DNA from: VGBK01 sp964354255
Lineage (GTDB): Bacteria > Actinomycetota > Acidimicrobiia > Spongiisociales > UBA11373
Direction: 5' to 3'
DNA length: 7,792 bases
Assembly: GCA_964354255.1 (NCBI GenBank)
Contig: CAYGYX010000080.1
Coordinates: forward strand, 1-7,792
Shown: piece after piece, positions 6,559 to 7,792 of the stretch
How the letters are laid out: every line of letters starts with the position of its first letter
Numbering within the stretch: the stretch's first letter is position 1
The notes under the pieces: model-generated
The model's input: the letters and a program-made list of their open reading frames with translations, nothing else
Told to the model about the DNA's origin: nothing
Database searches by the model: none
Translations under genes and position numbers: made by a program

Positions 6559-7014
6559 ATGCACTGCCCCTTCTGCGACGCCGAGGACACCCGGGTTGTC
6601 GACAGCCGCCCCGCCGACGGGGGCGCCGCCATCCGGCGTCGGCGGGAGTGCGCGGAGTGTGGCAACCGCTTCACCACCTACGAGCGGCGCGAGGCGGCGC
6701 TGGTGGTGCGCAAGCGCAATGGCTCGGTGCAGCCCTTCTCGGCGGCCAAGGTGCTGCGCGGGGTGTCGTACGCCATCGCCGACCGCCCGGTGCCGCCGGG
6801 GGCGGTGGAGAGCCTGGTGCGCGACGTGGAGATGCTCGCCCAGGAGAACGGCCCTGAGATCACCTCGGACCAGATCGGCCGGTGGGTGCTCGAGGGCCTG
6901 CGGCGTATCGACCGGGTCGCCTACTTGCGCTTCGCCTCGGTGTACAAGTCCTTCGCCGGCACCCGGGAGTTCCAGGAGGAACTGGCTGCGCTGGAGGAGG
7001 AGGAGGAGGAGTGA
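6559..7014 (+). CDS. nrdR: NrdR, transcriptional repressor of ribonucleotide reductase genes
   Basis: Nucleotide-sensing repressor that binds NrdR boxes upstream of ribonucleotide reductase operons when dATP is high. The 151 residues begin with the diagnostic zinc ribbon MHCPFC ... CAECGNRFTTYER, with zinc ligands C3, C6, C31 and C34. An ATP-cone domain (about 47-140) follows, including VVRKRNGSVQPFSAAKVLRGV and DRVAYLRFASVYKSF. Length is typical. The conserved MHCPFC fixes the start at 6559 although no ribosome binding site precedes it. The protein ends in six glutamates encoded by GAG codons, which also lie over the dut ribosome binding site. Its TGA overlaps the dut GTG by 4 nt (GTGA). I saw no NrdR box in this window, so its targets lie elsewhere. 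Confidence 0.97.
   Translation: MHCPFCDAEDTRVVDSRPADGGAAIRRRRECAECGNRFTTYERREAALVVRKRNGSVQPFSAAKVLRGVSYAIADRPVPPGAVESLVRDVEMLAQENGPEITSDQIGRWVLEGLRRIDRVAYLRFASVYKSFAGTREFQEELAALEEEEEE
6993..7010 (+). repeat. (GGA)6 trinucleotide repeat at the nrdR/dut junction
   Basis: Six perfect GGA units run up to the base before the dut GTG. Read in the nrdR frame they give the poly-Glu tail. Read as RNA they form several overlapping AGGAGG Shine-Dalgarno sites directly before the dut start. Slippage by whole units would keep both reading frames intact. Confidence 0.9.
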
Positions 7015-7466
7015 GCCGGCCGGAGGCCGATCCCGGGCCGGTGGTGCTGGTGCGCCGCCTCGACCCGGGCCTGCCACTGCCGGGCCGGGCGCACCCGGGC
7101 GACGCCGGGGTGGACTTGTTCACCGTCGGGGCGGTGAGCCTGGCGCCGGGGGAGCGGGCCACGGTGGGGACCGGGATCGCGGTGGCCATCCCCGAGGGCT
7201 ACGCCGGCCTGGTGGCGCCGCGCAGCGGCCTGGCCCGGGCGCACGGCCTGGGCATCGTCAACGCCCCCGGGGTGGTGGACGCCGGCTACCGGGGGGAGAT
7301 CCGGGTGATCCTGGTCAACCACGGCGCCAAGCCGGTTTCCCTGTCTCGCGGGGAGCGCATCGCCCAGTTGCTGGTGGTGCGGGTGTCCGTCCAGGAGATG
7401 CTGGAGGTCGATGAGCTACCGCCCTCTGAGCGGGGCGCTGGCGGCTTCGGCTCGACCGGGCGCTGA
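7011..7466 (+). CDS. dut: dUTP diphosphatase (dUTPase)
   Basis: Hydrolyses dUTP to dUMP and pyrophosphate, keeping uracil out of DNA and supplying dUMP for thymidylate synthesis. From GTG 7011 the product has 151 residues, normal for the homotrimeric family. All five motifs are present: I AGVDL (32-36), II PRSGLA (70-75), III GVVDAGYRGEI (87-97, with the catalytic Asp at 90), IV RGERIAQLLV (113-122) and V RGAGGFGSTGR (141-151), the glycine-rich tail that closes over the neighbouring subunit's active site. The GTG overlaps the nrdR stop and follows the GGA-repeat Shine-Dalgarno, which fixes the start; upstream in-frame codons lie inside nrdR. Co-transcription with nrdR puts dNTP-pool control and sanitation in one operon. 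The tRNA cluster begins 37 nt after its stop. Confidence 0.97.
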   Translation: MSRPEADPGPVVLVRRLDPGLPLPGRAHPGDAGVDLFTVGAVSLAPGERATVGTGIAVAIPEGYAGLVAPRSGLARAHGLGIVNAPGVVDAGYRGEIRVILVNHGAKPVSLSRGERIAQLLVVRVSVQEMLEVDELPPSERGAGGFGSTGR

Positions 7467-7488
7467 GGATTGCGGCGGGGGCCGATGG

Positions 7489-7494
7489 TATGCT
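7489..7494 (+). promoter_or_regulatory. -10 element of the tRNA cluster promoter
   Basis: TATGCT is a good TAnnnT -10 hexamer 9 nt before the mature 5' end of tRNA-Gly, so transcription would start near 7501 with only a few extra bases for RNase P to remove. The nearest -35-like hexamer, TTGCGG at 7470-7475, is only 13 bp away, so the -35 is weak or absent. Confidence 0.55.
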
Positions 7495-7503
7495 GAAAGA
7501 GCC

Positions 7504-7576
7504 GCGGACGTAGCTCAGTTGGTAGAGCGTAACCTTGCCAAGGTTAAGGTCGCCGGTTCGAGACCGGTCGTCCGCT
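7504..7576 (+). tRNA. tRNA-Gly (anticodon GCC)
   Basis: A 73-nt cloverleaf: acceptor stem GCGGACG/CGTCCGC with discriminator T7576, D-arm GCTC-AGTTGGTA-GAGC, anticodon stem TAACC/GGTTA with loop TTGCCAA (anticodon GCC at 7537-7539), variable loop AGGTC, and T-arm GCCGG-TTCGAGA-CCGGT with one G-T pair. The 3' CCA is not encoded (CCG follows). It reads GGC and GGT codons. Confidence 0.96.
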
Positions 7577-7613
7577 CCGGGGGCGGCCCGCCTCGCTTGC
7601 CCCCCTGGACTGC

Positions 7614-7685
7614 GGCGGCGTGGCCGAGTGGTTCAGGCAAGGGTCTGCAAAACCCTTTACCCGGGTTCAATTCCCGGCGCCGCCT
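7614..7685 (+). tRNA. tRNA-Cys (anticodon GCA)
   Basis: A 72-nt cloverleaf: acceptor stem GGCGGCG/CGCCGCC with discriminator T7685 (U is the usual identity base for tRNA-Cys), a 3-bp D-stem GCC/GGC, anticodon stem AGGGT/ACCCT with loop CTGCAAA (anticodon GCA at 7647-7649), variable loop TTAC, and T-arm CCGGG-TTCAATT-CCCGG. CCA is not encoded. A37 is followed by A38, so it is a possible MiaA substrate, which would link it to the miaB-miaA genes upstream. Confidence 0.96.
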
Positions 7686-7719
7686 CCGGGGCCTCGGCAC
7701 CGCCGGGGCCTTGTTGAAC

Positions 7720-7791
7720 GGGCGCTTAGCTCAGGGGGAGAGCGCTTCCTTGACGCGGAAGAGGTCAGAGGTTCAAATCCTCTAGCGCCCA
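7720..7791 (+). tRNA. tRNA-Val (anticodon GAC)
   Basis: A 72-nt cloverleaf: acceptor stem GGGCGCT/AGCGCCC with discriminator A7791, D-arm GCTC-AGGGGGA-GAGC, anticodon stem CTTCC/GGAAG with loop TTGACGC (anticodon GAC at 7752-7754), variable loop AGGTC, and T-arm AGAGG-TTCAAAT-CCTCT. The window ends one base later, so an encoded CCA cannot be judged. The Gly-Cys-Val order is common in Actinobacteria. Confidence 0.96.
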
Positions 7792-7792
7792 C

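Noticed and set aside
7411..7785. 124-codon open frame across the tRNA cluster
   Set aside because: It runs through three complete tRNA cloverleafs and is a chance frame.

Overview
The window is about 70% GC by eye, with dense, overlapping genes, frequent GTG starts, strong GGAGG-type ribosome binding sites and a Gram-positive type LexA operator (CGAAC-N4-GTTCG). Gene content and order (recA, miaB-miaA-dapF, lexA with a divergent LysM gene, nrdR, dut, then a Gly-Cys-Val tRNA cluster) match the core chromosome of Actinobacteria. RNase Y, which Mycobacterium and Streptomyces do not use, points to a deep-branching class such as Acidimicrobiia. That placement is an inference; no species can be named. 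There is no mobile element, phage gene or CRISPR.

Layout. (1) 1-527: the 3' half of recA. (2) 528-771: a gene-free stretch where recX often lies, holding inverted repeats and a possible promoter for the next operon. (3) 772-5340: a tight + strand operon, rny-miaB-miaA-dapF, with overlapping stop and start codons. It joins mRNA decay (RNase Y), tRNA A37 modification (MiaA, MiaB) and lysine/cell wall precursor synthesis (DapF). miaA has no ATG, GTG or TTG that keeps its P-loop, so a CTG overlapping the miaB stop is proposed. (4) 5353-5985: lexA on the - strand, convergent with dapF. (5) 5986-6199: the lexA/LysM divergent control region, with two oppositely directed promoters and three LexA boxes. 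(6) 6200-6499: a small membrane-anchored LysM protein, placed like the SOS division inhibitors YneA, ChiZ and DivS. (7) 6559-7466: nrdR-dut, coupled by a GTGA overlap and a (GGA)6 repeat. (8) 7504-7791: tRNA-Gly(GCC), tRNA-Cys(GCA) and tRNA-Val(GAC).

The right half has a coherent theme. LexA controls itself and a probable division inhibitor, while NrdR (repressor of ribonucleotide reductase) and dUTPase control dNTP supply and purity; recA, the LexA co-protease, lies upstream. I found no plainly new system. The best leads are the CTG start of miaA, the triple-operator SOS switch with its hairpin leader, and the structured rny leader.
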